DNA from: Patulibacter americanus DSM 16676 | GTDB lineage: Bacteria > Actinomycetota > Thermoleophilia > Solirubrobacterales > Solirubrobacteraceae | Reading direction: 5' to 3' | Assembly: GCF_000420025.1 (NCBI RefSeq) | Contig: NZ_ATUD01000022.1 | Coordinates: forward strand, 1 to 37,522 | DNA: 37,522 bases | Shown here: piece after piece, positions 23,963-31,692 of the stretch | Layout of the letters: every line of letters starts with the position of its first letter | Numbering within the stretch: position 1 is the first letter of the stretch | Translations under genes and position numbers: made by a program | The notes under the pieces: generated by a model | What the model was told of the DNA's origin: nothing | What the model saw: the letters and a program-made list of their open reading frames with translations, nothing else | The model's database searches: none

Positions 23963-25110
23963 GTAGCGCTCCCGCGGTGGACGAAGGTCACGACGATCCG
24001 GCCCTCGACGAGGCGGCAGGACGCCACGTCGCGCCCCAGCTCGGTGCGCAGCATGCTGGCGAGCGGGAGCGGGCGGTCGAGGTCGACGCTCATGAGGACG
24101 TCGTGGCCCTCGAAGGCGGTGACGGTCGCGGCCTCGACGCCCGGGAGCTCGAGGATCCGGCCCTGCAGCGCGTCGAGGTCGGCGAGGCTCGTGACCGGGC
24201 CGACGAGCACGTCGACGGAGCCGGCGCTCAGGAGCGGCACGTCGGCCAGGCTCGAGGCGTGGTCGGGGCCGTCGAAGGGCGAGCCGGACCGGCCGGAGGA
24301 GCCCTCGTGCACGGGCCGCGCGCCCGCGGACGGGGACAGCTCGGTGATCACGCCGGGCGACGGGGCCGGCGCGCGGTCGAAGACGTCGGCCATGCCGGGC
24401 TGCCGCTCGAGCGACGGTCCCCGGTGCTGGAGGGCGGCCTGCTGGCGCATGGGCGGCTCGGCCGGTAGCGGCGTGGCGCCCGAGAGGACGCCCGGGCCGG
24501 CGGCCTGGGGTGCCGGGGTGGGAGCCTCGCCGAACGGGGCGGCGACGGGCGGGGCCGGGGCGATGTGCGGTGTCGGGGCGGCCGGTTGCGCCGGGGCCGC
24601 GTGCTGGGCGGCCGACGCGGCGTGCTGGGCCGGAGCGGCGTGCGGGACCGGGTCGGCGTACTGCGGGGCCGGGGCGGCGTGCTGCGGGGCCGCGGGCGGC
24701 ACGGCGGCGATGGGCGGAGCGGCGGCGATGGGCGGCGCGGCGGCGACGGACGGCGCGGGCGCGGGGCGCGCGGGCGTCTCCGTCGGGGCGGGGGAGATCA
24801 CGGCGTGGTCGCCGCGGCGGGGCGGCAGGTTGGGGGCGGCGTCCTCGGCGGCATCACGGGCCACCGGGGCCGGGGCCGGAGCGGCGGGCTTCGGGGCGGG
24901 CGCCTCTGCGCGCAGGCCGGCCCGGGCGATCTCCGTGGTCAGCTCCTGGACCGCGATCTGCGTGGACGCGAGCTCTGCGGTCAGCCGCTGCGCCGCGGAG
25001 AGCAGCCCCGCGATCGTCGCCGCCGAGGGCGCCCCACCGGGCGCGGCCTCGTCCACGTGGAACGCGTCGGGACCGGGGCGAAGAGGAGAAGAGGAGTCGT
25101 GGGTGCTCAT
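23959..25110 (-). CDS. Coiled-coil, Pro/Ala-linker protein with C-terminal ferredoxin-like domain
   Basis: The 383-residue protein has a helical N-terminal segment (TIAGLLSAAQRLTAELASTQ and onward), then about 200 residues of Pro/Ala/His-rich linker with short repeats (AAPPIAAAPPIAAVPP, QHAAPAQ). A C-terminal alpha/beta domain follows of about 80 residues: VDVLVGPVTSLADLDALQ, LPGVEAATVTAFEGHDVLMS, and VEGRIVVTFVHR. That beta-alpha-beta-beta-alpha-beta pattern fits a ferredoxin-like or ACT-like regulatory fold. It has no signal peptide and is the first gene of the polysaccharide cluster, with a GTGA overlap to the next. A cytoplasmic regulator or organiser of the synthase is plausible. ATG 25110 has no clear ribosome binding site. 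Confidence 0.75.
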   Translation of the reverse strand: MSTHDSSSPLRPGPDAFHVDEAAPGGAPSAATIAGLLSAAQRLTAELASTQIAVQELTTEIARAGLRAEAPAPKPAAPAPAPVARDAAEDAAPNLPPRRGDHAVISPAPTETPARPAPAPSVAAAPPIAAAPPIAAVPPAAPQHAAPAPQYADPVPHAAPAQHAASAAQHAAPAQPAAPTPHIAPAPPVAAPFGEAPTPAPQAAGPGVLSGATPLPAEPPMRQQAALQHRGPSLERQPGMADVFDRAPAPSPGVITELSPSAGARPVHEGSSGRSGSPFDGPDHASSLADVPLLSAGSVDVLVGPVTSLADLDALQGRILELPGVEAATVTAFEGHDVLMSVDLDRPLPLASMLRTELGRDVASCRLVEGRIVVTFVHRGSAT

Positions 25111-25128
25111 GGCAGAGGCGAGGCATCG

Positions 25129-25147
25129 TGTCCCGCTGCACGGGACA
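25129..25147 (-). promoter_or_regulatory. Hairpin in the 5' leader of the polysaccharide cluster
   Basis: TGTCCCG (25129-25135) and CGGGACA (25141-25147) form a perfect 7-bp stem with a 5-nt loop. It lies 19 bp upstream of the first ATG of the cluster, where it could influence translation of a gene that lacks an obvious ribosome binding site. Confidence 0.35.
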
Positions 25148-25159
25148 GTGTTCTCCCTC

Positions 25160-25189
25160 CGTATCGAAACCCTTTCGCCCGAGCTTCAA
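25160..25189 (-). promoter_or_regulatory. Possible promoter of the polysaccharide cluster
   Basis: On the minus strand TTGAAG (25189-25184) and GATACG (25165-25160) are separated by 18 nt, a loose sigma-70-type match in an unusually AT-rich stretch (25150-25225). It lies about 50 bp upstream of the first gene. Confidence 0.3.
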
Positions 25190-25247
25190 TGTTGTGACGA
25201 ATACCTGCCGAATGTCCAGTTTTGTGAACGCGGGCACGTTGGGGGCG

Positions 25248-25547
25248 TCAGTCCGCTCGGGCCTGCGGCTGCCGCTCGGTATCCGCCTGCGGCGGGTCGG
25301 AGGGCGCGTGCGTCTCCGCGTGCCCCGGCTGATCGCGCGGGAGCTGCGGATCCGCGGGGCGCGTACGGACGAAGACCGGGCCGCGGTGGTTGCCGACGAC
25401 CCGCAGGACGTACGCCTCCCGCGTGTAGGAGAAGCGCAGGGCAGGACGCAGGAGCGCGAAGGCGACGGGATTGATGTGGTGCCGCGGCCGTGGGGTGGTG
25501 CGCATCGGGAGCTCGGTTTCTGGACGGGTGACGGGGGACGTCGTCAC
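25248..25547 (-). CDS. Small protein of unknown function
   Basis: The 99-residue protein has a conserved-looking centre (INPVAFALLRPALRFSYTRE, then AYVLRVVGNHRGPVFVR) and a hydrophilic Pro/Asp/Gln tail. It has no signal peptide or membrane helix. GTG 25547 is supported by AGGA about five nt upstream; ATG 25505 is an alternative. The centre resembles short proteins I vaguely recall from the same bacterial order, but I cannot name the family. It lies 137 bp upstream of the polysaccharide cluster on the same strand, and the promoter-like sequence between them suggests a separate unit. Confidence 0.5.
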   Translation of the reverse strand: MTTSPVTRPETELPMRTTPRPRHHINPVAFALLRPALRFSYTREAYVLRVVGNHRGPVFVRTRPADPQLPRDQPGHAETHAPSDPPQADTERQPQARAD

Positions 25548-25754
25548 TCGTTCCTACGCTCCGTAGCGACGGCTCCTGACGGATCTCGGGCGTTTCGTCG
25601 CGCCCGTTCGTCGCGGTACGAGCTTGGTCCTAGACCGAACGTCCGTTTGGGCCAGGTGGCGGACCGCGGCGGGGTTCGGGCGGAGTTCCGCCGGCCTCGC
25701 GTGCGCGGCGCGGCGGGGGGGGGAGGCGCACCACTCGACCGGGTGGCTGCCGCC

Positions 25755-25875
25755 GGTGGTGAGGCGGATTCCCGTCGGCTGACGACACCAATCGGCCTCG
25801 ACCCCTTCCGCCGGCCCCGCACCGCGGGTGGTGAGGCGGATTCGCGTCGCCTGACGACACCGATCGGCCTCGACC
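25755..25875. repeat. Direct repeat in gene-free DNA upstream of a LuxR-type gene's end
   Basis: A roughly 49-bp segment starting ggtggtgaggcggatt is present at 25755-25803 and 25827-25875, a 72-bp period with only a few differences; both end in atcggcctcgaccc. The interval 25548-25963 has no convincing gene. It otherwise holds promoter-like, more AT-rich sequence near 25560-25655, including one further copy of CCGTTCGTCG (25604-25613), and GC-rich filler. Confidence 0.7.
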
Positions 25876-25963
25876 CGCCCGCCGCGCCCGCCCGCCGAGC
25901 CCGGCCGCCCGCGCGGCCCGCCGCGTTCCGCCGCGCCCCGCCCTGCCCGGCCGCGCGACCCCG

Positions 25964-26239
25964 TCAGCCCAGGGGTTCGAGCGGCACGACGCCCGCTCGC
26001 AGGGCGATGACCGCCAGCTGCGTGCGCGAGCGCGCCTCGAGCTTGCGCATCGCCGCGGCCACGTGCGACTGGACGGTGCGCGAAGAGATGTGCAGGCGCT
26101 TGCCGATCTCGGGGTTGGTCAGGCCGTCGACCACGAGGGTCACGATCTCGATCTCGCGGGCGGTCAGGGGGGACCGGCCTCCGGGCACGGAGCCCTGGTC
26201 GTGCACGGGGGTGGGGACCTCGTCGGAATGGGACAACAC
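25964..26239 (-). CDS. Short LuxR/GerE-type DNA-binding regulator
   Basis: GTG 26239 gives 91 residues and is supported by GAGAGG about four nt upstream. After about 25 residues comes a complete LuxR-type helix-turn-helix: SPLTAREIEIVTLVVDGLTN, then PEIGKRLHISSRTVQSHVAAAMRKLEARSR, with key residues LT.RE, G.. N.EIG..L.IS..TV..H. There is no receiver or ligand-binding domain, so it is a GerE-like solo regulator. A longer version from 26368 is possible but looks non-coding. It lies between the polysaccharide cluster (same strand, downstream) and the sugar nucleotidyltransferase (divergent, upstream), either of which could be a target. Confidence 0.82.
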   Translation of the reverse strand: MLSHSDEVPTPVHDQGSVPGGRSPLTAREIEIVTLVVDGLTNPEIGKRLHISSRTVQSHVAAAMRKLEARSRTQLAVIALRAGVVPLEPLG

Positions 26240-26890
26240 GGCGCCTCTCAACTGGGGATGGACGGCGTGGTCGGCGACGGGGGCTCGTTCGACCGCGGGT
26301 GGAGCATATGGCGGACACCGCATACCCGGTGCCGGCCCGCGTGAAAACCGTGTTTCGGAACGGTGCACCCGTCGATACCGACTTGGTACGAACCCGAGCC
26401 CGAATCGACGCCGAAGGCCTCCAAAGTCCTCTCCATGAACACCGGCGAGCCGCTAGCGGCGGGTCGGGGTTCAGAGAGATTCTCGACTTGCGTTCGGCAC
26501 CGGGCCACGGCCCGCAGGGCCGAACGACCGAGCGGCGCGGGGGCGTCGCACGTGCCGTCGAGAAGGTGATCCGGGCGTCGGGGGACGGCCCGGGCACCAC
26601 GCAACCTCGGCCGCGTTCGCACTGCGAACGCGGCCGTCGCGCGTTCTAGGGGCCTTCGCCTCGCGCCCGACGCACGCGGCGCACGGCCCGCGCCCCGCGC
26701 CTGACGTCCGCCCCGCCCCGCGTTCCCGCACCCGTACGCCCTTCGGATCGCCCGCTGGACGCTGGGCGCCCGGAATCTGGACGGACGTTGCGAAACGCGT
26801 TGCAAGGCTCAGGTTCTGGTGGCGAACACCGATACCCCACCATCGGCGCCGCAGGGTGTCGGGTCAATCGGACACGTCAGGACGGATCAG
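26240..26890. other. 651-bp gene-free interval with two palindromes
   Basis: No frame here has convincing coding character. Two symmetric elements stand out: GCCGCTAGCGGC (26449-26460), and a 14-bp perfect stem at 26608-26621/26623-26636 with a single central C and inner arms CGTTCGCA/TGCGAACG. The latter could be a terminator or an operator. The stretch 26360-26490 is relatively AT-rich and may hold promoters for the divergent genes. Confidence 0.5.
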
Positions 26891-28009
26891 ATGCAGGCAG
26901 TCATCCTCGTCGGCGGCAAGGGCACCCGCCTACGCCCCCTCACCGCCGATCGGCCCAAGCCGCTCGTCCCCGTGGTCGACCGGCCGTTCCTCGGGCACGC
27001 GCTCGAGTGGGTCGCCCGCCACGGCCTGACGGACGTCGTGCTCTGCTGCGGCTTCCGCTCCGACGCCGTGGTCGAGGCCATCGGCGACGGTTCGGCCTTC
27101 GGCGTCCACGTCACCTGGGTCTTCGAGCCCGAACCGCGCGGCACCGCCGGCGCGCTCAAGATGGCCGAGGAGTACCTGCAGGACCGCTTCGTGCTCATCA
27201 ACGGCGACGTCCTCACCGACATGGACCTGACCGCGCAGCTGCGGGCGCACGAGGAGACGGGCGCGCGGGCCACGCTCGCCCTCGTCCCCGTGGAGGACCC
27301 GAGCGCCTACGGCCTGGTGCGGCTCGAGGACGACGGCCGCGTTCGCGGGTTCCTCGAGAAGCCGAAGCCGGAGGAGATCGACACCGACCTGATCTCGGCG
27401 GGCGCCTACGTGCTCGAGCGCGACGTGCTCGACCTGATCCCGGCCGGCCGCGAGGTCTCCATCGAGCGGGAGGTCTGGCCGCGGCTGGTCGGGGAGGGGC
27501 TCTTCGGCTTCGTGCACCAGGGCGCGTACTGGATGGACATCGGCACGCCGCAGCGCTACGTGCAGGGCGTCGGCGACGTGCTGAACGGCGCGGTCCGCAC
27601 GGAGACCCTCGAGCGGCTGGCGGGCTGCCCCGTGGCGGCGGGCGCGCACGTGGACGACACCGCCGAGGTGGCACTGGGGGCGCACGTCGCGTCGGGCGCC
27701 CGGGTCGGTCCCGACGCGCGGATCGGCGCCGGAACCGTGGTCGCCGAGGGTGCCTTCGTCGGCGCGGGCGCCACGCTCGACCGCGTGGTGCTGCTGCCGG
27801 GGGCCTGGATCGGCGCCGGCGCGGTGCTGCGCGACTGCGTGATCGGAGAGGGCGCCACCCTCGGCGACGCGGTGCGGGTCGCGGACCACGTGATCATCGC
27901 CGACGGGGCCAAGGTCGAGGCCGGGACGATCCTCGGGCTCGCGGGCGTCGCGCGGCCGCGGGACGCCGCGGGGCGGACGACGCCGGCGCGCGAGGCCGCG
28001 GCGCACTGA
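26891..28009 (+). CDS. Sugar-1-phosphate nucleotidyltransferase with left-handed beta-helix
   Basis: This enzyme makes an NDP-sugar from a sugar-1-phosphate and NTP. The 372-residue protein begins MQAVILVGGKGTRLRPLT, the classic GGxGTRLxPLT nucleotide-binding loop, followed by RPKPLVPV with the catalytic Lys and by LINGDVL for metal binding. EKPK and YWMDIGTP are further family landmarks. After about residue 245, hexapeptide repeats (VASGARVGPDARIGAG and so on) form an LpxA-like beta-helix, as in GMPPB-type mannose-1-phosphate guanylyltransferases. The base and sugar cannot be fixed from sequence; GDP-mannose or UDP/dTDP-glucose are candidates. ATG 26891 is preferred; a GTG at 26819 would add 24 residues. 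It could supply precursor to the polysaccharide cluster. Confidence 0.92.
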   Translation: MQAVILVGGKGTRLRPLTADRPKPLVPVVDRPFLGHALEWVARHGLTDVVLCCGFRSDAVVEAIGDGSAFGVHVTWVFEPEPRGTAGALKMAEEYLQDRFVLINGDVLTDMDLTAQLRAHEETGARATLALVPVEDPSAYGLVRLEDDGRVRGFLEKPKPEEIDTDLISAGAYVLERDVLDLIPAGREVSIEREVWPRLVGEGLFGFVHQGAYWMDIGTPQRYVQGVGDVLNGAVRTETLERLAGCPVAAGAHVDDTAEVALGAHVASGARVGPDARIGAGTVVAEGAFVGAGATLDRVVLLPGAWIGAGAVLRDCVIGEGATLGDAVRVADHVIIADGAKVEAGTILGLAGVARPRDAAGRTTPAREAAAH

Positions 28010-28438
28010 GGACGAGGGGCGCCGGTCCGCGGCGCGTGGTGGCCGGCGCGAGGCCGCGGCGCGCTGGGCCGCCGGCCAGGCCGGAATCGAGGAGGGCCGC
28101 CCCCGTTGAGAGGCGGGCCCCCGACCGACATCCTTCGTACCGCTGGTACGGCCGTCGCCCGAAGGACGTCGTTCGCACCTTCACCATCGCAGGTGAGACG
28201 GGGGGTCCCGGTTGCAGTCGGGTAGCGGACCGGTATCAGCGACCCAGCGGCGTCACGGCGGAGGTGCCCGAGGGCAGGTGGCTCAGCCGGCGAGGTCAGC
28301 AGGCTACGCCGCCTCAGGGGGTTCCGGGGTGCTCGCCGGCAGCGGGCTTCGTCCGCCTCCAGACGCCGACGCCGCAGGCTCGCGGCCCCTTGGCGCAGGA
28401 CATCTGTTCGCGCCGCGTACCGCTGTACGCTGCCCGCA
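28010..28438 (+). other. 429-bp gene-free interval rich in potential hairpins
   Basis: No good gene is visible. Stems include CCGGCC/GGCCGG (28072-28084), TCCTTCG/CGAAGGA (28131-28137, 28160-28166) enclosing CGTACC/GGTACG (28136-28150), TCACC/GGTGA (28181-28196), and GCGTAC/GTACGC (28415-28430) just upstream of the next start. CGTACCGCTG occurs both at 28136 and 28416, each time as the left arm and loop of a hairpin. A structured 5' leader or small RNA is possible, but no known RNA family was recognised. Confidence 0.35.
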
Positions 28439-29692
28439 GTGCGTACTGCGTCGGCACCCGACCCGTCGACTGGGCCGGCATCGTCCGGGGACGACGCTCG
28501 TGTCCTGCGTCTCCTCGAGGCGGTGGCCGAGCAGGCGCGGATCGCCCGGGCCGTGGTGGCCCGCGAGGCGCGCGACGCGACCGTCGCGGCCCGGTCGCGC
28601 TGCGTGCGTGGGCACGCCGCGGTCATGGCGCGCACGGCGGGGGCGGCTGAGCACGGCGCCGCGTTGCTGCAAGGGCTGCTCGCGGACGTCGAGGGCCGGG
28701 CGGCCACGGCCGCCGGCAACGGGGCGCCCCCGGAGTTCGTGCCCATCGGTGAGGTGCGCGTGCGACGGTTCACGGAGGCCACCGACCCCGTACGTGCTCC
28801 GGTGCTGGTGCCCGTCGGCGTTCGAGGCGGCCTGCAGCTCGTCGTCGGCGACGACCGCGGCCGGCGTCGCGAGGTGCTCGCCGTCGCCGAGGCGTTGATC
28901 GCGGCGTCCGCGGCGGCCACGGACGTGATCGTGCACGACCCGTGCCGGCGCGGCCTGCGGCCGGGCGCGACCGCGGCCCCGGGGGTCGTCGTCGTGCACG
29001 ACCGAACGGCTCTGATGCGGGCGGTCGGCCGGGCACGGACGGCTGCTCGGCCCGCACGCCTGGTCCTGCTCGACTTTCCCGGGGGTCTCCGGGCCCGGGA
29101 CCGCGCTGCTCTGCGCGACGTGTGCTCCGGGGACCGGTCCGGGGTCCGACCGCTCCTCGTCGAGGTGCCTACCGGTGCGCCGGGCGTCGACCTCGTCCAC
29201 CGGCGCGTGCGGCCGGGGACCGCCGCGGCCGGCGCGCCGGTGTGCGTGATCCAGCTCTGGGACGCACGGGGCGGATGGCGGTGGCCGGCCCATCCGGGGC
29301 TCGTCGTGCGCCTGCCCGACGTGTCCCGGTGGCCGAGCGCGAGCGGGCCGGGGCACTCCGGCCGTCCGGCGGCGGAGGCGGCCGCGGCGGTGGGGCGGCT
29401 CCTCGAGGCGCTGGCGGCCGTCGCCCGCCGTCACGACGAGGAGATCGCGAGGGTTCGGGCCCACGAGCGCACGCTCCTGGACGGTGCCGCCAACCGGAGG
29501 CGGGTCGCCGTCGCCGAGATCGAACGCCACGAGCGCGCCGCCCGGTTCGTCGCCGCACGCACGGGCCTCTCGGCGGAGTTCGGGGCGTTGCTCGCGCCCC
29601 GGGACGGTGACGTCGATCCACGCCTCGAGCAGGACGCGTGCTTGGCGAACCTCCGCGTGGCGGGCGCGGAGCTCGTCCGTCGCCTCCGCTGA
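28439..29692 (+). CDS. Unrecognised protein with coiled-coil ends
   Basis: The 417-residue protein has helical, Ala/Arg/Glu-rich ends (RLLEAVAEQARIARAVVARE near 25-45; HDEEIARVRAHERTLLDGAA near 335-355). The middle shows alternating hydrophobic strands (FVPIGEVRVRRF, APVLVPVGVRGGLQLVVGDD, APGVVVVHD, PARLVLLDFPGGL, VRPLLVEVPTG, APVCVIQLWD), consistent with an alpha/beta core like that of a diverged P-loop ATPase, but no Walker A or B motif is visible. There is no signal peptide or membrane helix. GTG 28439 lacks a ribosome binding site, so the start is uncertain. Codon bias is normal for the window. Convergent with the universal stress gene; function unknown. Confidence 0.65.
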   Translation: MRTASAPDPSTGPASSGDDARVLRLLEAVAEQARIARAVVAREARDATVAARSRCVRGHAAVMARTAGAAEHGAALLQGLLADVEGRAATAAGNGAPPEFVPIGEVRVRRFTEATDPVRAPVLVPVGVRGGLQLVVGDDRGRRREVLAVAEALIAASAAATDVIVHDPCRRGLRPGATAAPGVVVVHDRTALMRAVGRARTAARPARLVLLDFPGGLRARDRAALRDVCSGDRSGVRPLLVEVPTGAPGVDLVHRRVRPGTAAAGAPVCVIQLWDARGGWRWPAHPGLVVRLPDVSRWPSASGPGHSGRPAAEAAAAVGRLLEALAAVARRHDEEIARVRAHERTLLDGAANRRRVAVAEIERHERAARFVAARTGLSAEFGALLAPRDGDVDPRLEQDACLANLRVAGAELVRRLR

Positions 29693-29740
29693 CGTCCTGG
29701 ACGTCGGCGGGGCGCGGGCCGCGGCGGCACCTCGACGGCG

Positions 29741-29758
29741 GACGGGGGCGCGCCCGTC
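29741..29758. terminator. Candidate bidirectional terminator
   Basis: GACGGG (29741-29746) and CCCGTC (29753-29758) form a 6-bp stem with a 6-nt loop in the 99-bp gap between convergent genes ending at 29692 and 29792. Confidence 0.3.
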
Positions 29759-29791
29759 CTCACCGCGGCGGCGCGGTGCACCTGCCGCCGC

Positions 29792-30379
29792 TCAGGCGGT
29801 GCCGTCGCGCTCGTCCTCCGGGGTGCGCGGCACCCACGCGGCCGAGGCGGTCGCGCCGTGGCGGCCCGGCGCGGCCGGGTCGTCGTGGTGGGGGACGTCC
29901 GGACCGGCGACGACGAGGACGGGGCGGCCCGTGCCCTCGAGGACGCCGCGGACGGTGGGGCCCAGGCGGGCGTAGCGCTCGCCCTCGCGTCCGTGGCCGC
30001 CGAGCACGATCAGATCGGCGTCGAGCTCGTCGGCGACGGTCAGGATCGTGATGGCGACGGCGTCCGTCGCCGCGGCGGCGCGCGGCGTGGCGGCCACCCC
30101 GGCGGCTGCCGCGTGGCGGGCGCCGACGGTCGCCCGGGCGAGCGCGAGCTCCTGCTCCTCCTCGTCCGTCCGCGACGCGACGGCACCCCGCTCGGGGTCC
30201 GCGGGTCGCTCGCCGCTGGGCCGCCAGACGGCGAGCACCGTCATGGCGGCGTGGGGCACGAGCCGGGCGGCCTCGCGGATCGCGGCCTCCGCGTCGGCGG
30301 AGCGGTCGAACGGCACGAGGACGACGGGCCGTTCGATGCGCTCTCGGGGCTGGGCGGGACGGACGGTCGGTTCGGGCAT
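29792..30379 (-). CDS. Universal stress protein (UspA family)
   Basis: The 195-residue protein has a single Usp domain. VVLVPFDRSADAEAAIREAA is the first strand with its Asp and helix, MTVLAVWRP the second strand, and DADLIVLGGHGREG followed by GPTVRGVLEGTGRPVLVVAG forms the nucleotide-binding end. The GxxGx9G(S/T) motif reads GHGREGERYARLGPT, with Pro after the second Gly where Ser or Thr is usual, so ATP binding may be altered. The last 30 residues are a His/Asp/Pro-rich tail. ATG 30379 has GGAG six nt upstream. The DoxX-like gene lies upstream on the same strand with a 47-bp gap, so they are probably co-transcribed, consistent with a stress or redox role. Confidence 0.88.
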   Translation of the reverse strand: MPEPTVRPAQPRERIERPVVLVPFDRSADAEAAIREAARLVPHAAMTVLAVWRPSGERPADPERGAVASRTDEEEQELALARATVGARHAAAAGVAATPRAAAATDAVAITILTVADELDADLIVLGGHGREGERYARLGPTVRGVLEGTGRPVLVVAGPDVPHHDDPAAPGRHGATASAAWVPRTPEDERDGTA

Positions 30380-30426
30380 GGCGCGCTCCACGATAGGGGT
30401 GCCGGCGGGGCGGGCCGCGCCGCGCC

Positions 30427-31473
30427 TCAGGCCGTGCCGCCCTCCGGGGTCACCCCCGCCACCGGACCCGGCCGACGGGCGTGGTCGCGGTCGAACGCGT
30501 CGGCCTGGGCGGTGGCGCGCTGCACGGCGCGGCGCGACGGCCACGCCAGGCTGAGCAGCCGGCGGGTGCGGTCGGAGCAGCCGAGGATGAGGATCACGAC
30601 CATCGTGCCGTAGATCGGGAGGTGCCCGAGCAGCTCGACGTCGCCGAAGAAGAACAGCGTCAGGTTGAACGGGATGCCGATCGCCACCACGCCCACCTGG
30701 GGCATGGCGCCCGAGATCAGCATGAGCCCGAAGAAGACCTCGGTGGCCCCGGCGATCCGGGTGAACTGCAGGTCGGTGACGTTCAGGCCGAGCTCGCGGA
30801 AGACGTTGAAGTGCGGGTACTCCGCGAGGAACTTGAGCGCCAGGTCGGGCTGGGCGAGCTTCTCGTTGAACGCGACGATGATCAGGCAGACGCCGACGGC
30901 GACGCGCAGCACCCAGGCGGCCTGGGCGATCGTGAGCGGGGTCAGCTCGCGGGCGTGGCCGCGCTCGTGGTCGACGGACCAGCGGCCGGCGCCCGTGTAG
31001 TAGAGGAACGCCGCGCAGCCGAGCAGATCGATGCGCTGGACGATCTCGAGCGGGCCGTACTGCAGGATCGCGATCGGGCCGGCCAGGATCAGGGCGATGG
31101 CGACCTCGCGGGTGCGCCAGCCGGCGAAGAACAGGATCGCGAGGACGAGCACGACCGCGCCGAGCAGCACGCTGGGCACGTCCCACGCCAGCTCCATCGG
31201 CGGGGCGAGGAACGCGCCGAGCGACAAGAGCCCGACGAGCGACACGCCGAGGTGCATGCGCAGGATGAACGGGGTCCAGTCGGCGAGGTGCGCGACGGCG
31301 GGGACCTCGACGCCGGACCACCAGCGCGCCGCGACGAACCGCACGGCGAGGGTGATGAGCAGGGCCGCGACGAGCATGCCGATCGTGGCGGCCTGGAACA
31401 CGAAGCCCCAGTCGGCGCCGACGTCGTCGTGGACGAACCAGGTCTCGTGGGCGAGGGGTAGTCGGGGAGTCAT
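30427..31473 (-). CDS. DoxX-like polytopic membrane protein
   Basis: The 348-residue protein has about eight hydrophobic helices. The second half has the DoxX pattern: a helix VLRVAVGVCLIIVAFNEKLA, a following loop with an aromatic and charged cluster (ALKFLAEYPHFNVFRELGLN), and FTRIAGATEVFFGLMLISGA, where DoxX proteins carry their conserved Glu. It ends in a charged tail. DoxX family members are linked to redox homeostasis at the membrane, but the biochemical role is unproven. ATG 31473 begins a short hydrophilic leader. It is the first gene of a two-gene unit with the universal stress protein. Confidence 0.8.
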   Translation of the reverse strand: MTPRLPLAHETWFVHDDVGADWGFVFQAATIGMLVAALLITLAVRFVAARWWSGVEVPAVAHLADWTPFILRMHLGVSLVGLLSLGAFLAPPMELAWDVPSVLLGAVVLVLAILFFAGWRTREVAIALILAGPIAILQYGPLEIVQRIDLLGCAAFLYYTGAGRWSVDHERGHARELTPLTIAQAAWVLRVAVGVCLIIVAFNEKLAQPDLALKFLAEYPHFNVFRELGLNVTDLQFTRIAGATEVFFGLMLISGAMPQVGVVAIGIPFNLTLFFFGDVELLGHLPIYGTMVVILILGCSDRTRRLLSLAWPSRRAVQRATAQADAFDRDHARRPGPVAGVTPEGGTA

Positions 31474-31692
31474 GCCCGGAACGTACGGCGGCGGGGCGGC
31501 AGGATCATCCGGCGGGAGCCGCGCGCCGTGTACGGGGTTCTACGGTCAAGGCTCGATCCCGCGTCGTGGTCGGCGCCGACCGAACACCGGTCCAGGAGCC
31601 GTATCGGCGGCATCCGGAGCGGGGGACCCTCCCGTAGGCCTCGAAGAGACGTGGGTGCGTGGGGCGGGACGAGGATCCGAGAGGGGCATGCG

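Noticed and set aside
25604..25613. A single CCGTTCGTCG, matching the LytTR-like element core
   Set aside because: It lacks a partner at 21-bp spacing; one copy is expected by chance at this composition.
26299..26649. Plus-strand frame of 116 codons in the gene-free interval
   Set aside because: It has no recognisable domain and runs through the palindrome at 26608-26636; other frames on both strands are equally open.
28201..28440. Possible cobalamin, c-di-AMP or RNase P-type RNA
   Set aside because: None of the conserved boxes of these RNAs could be found on either strand.
28304..29530. Minus-strand frame of 408 codons opposite the unrecognised gene
   Set aside because: The product is His/Arg/Pro/Gly-rich with no strand or helix pattern; the plus-strand frame has hydrophobic strands and coiled coils.
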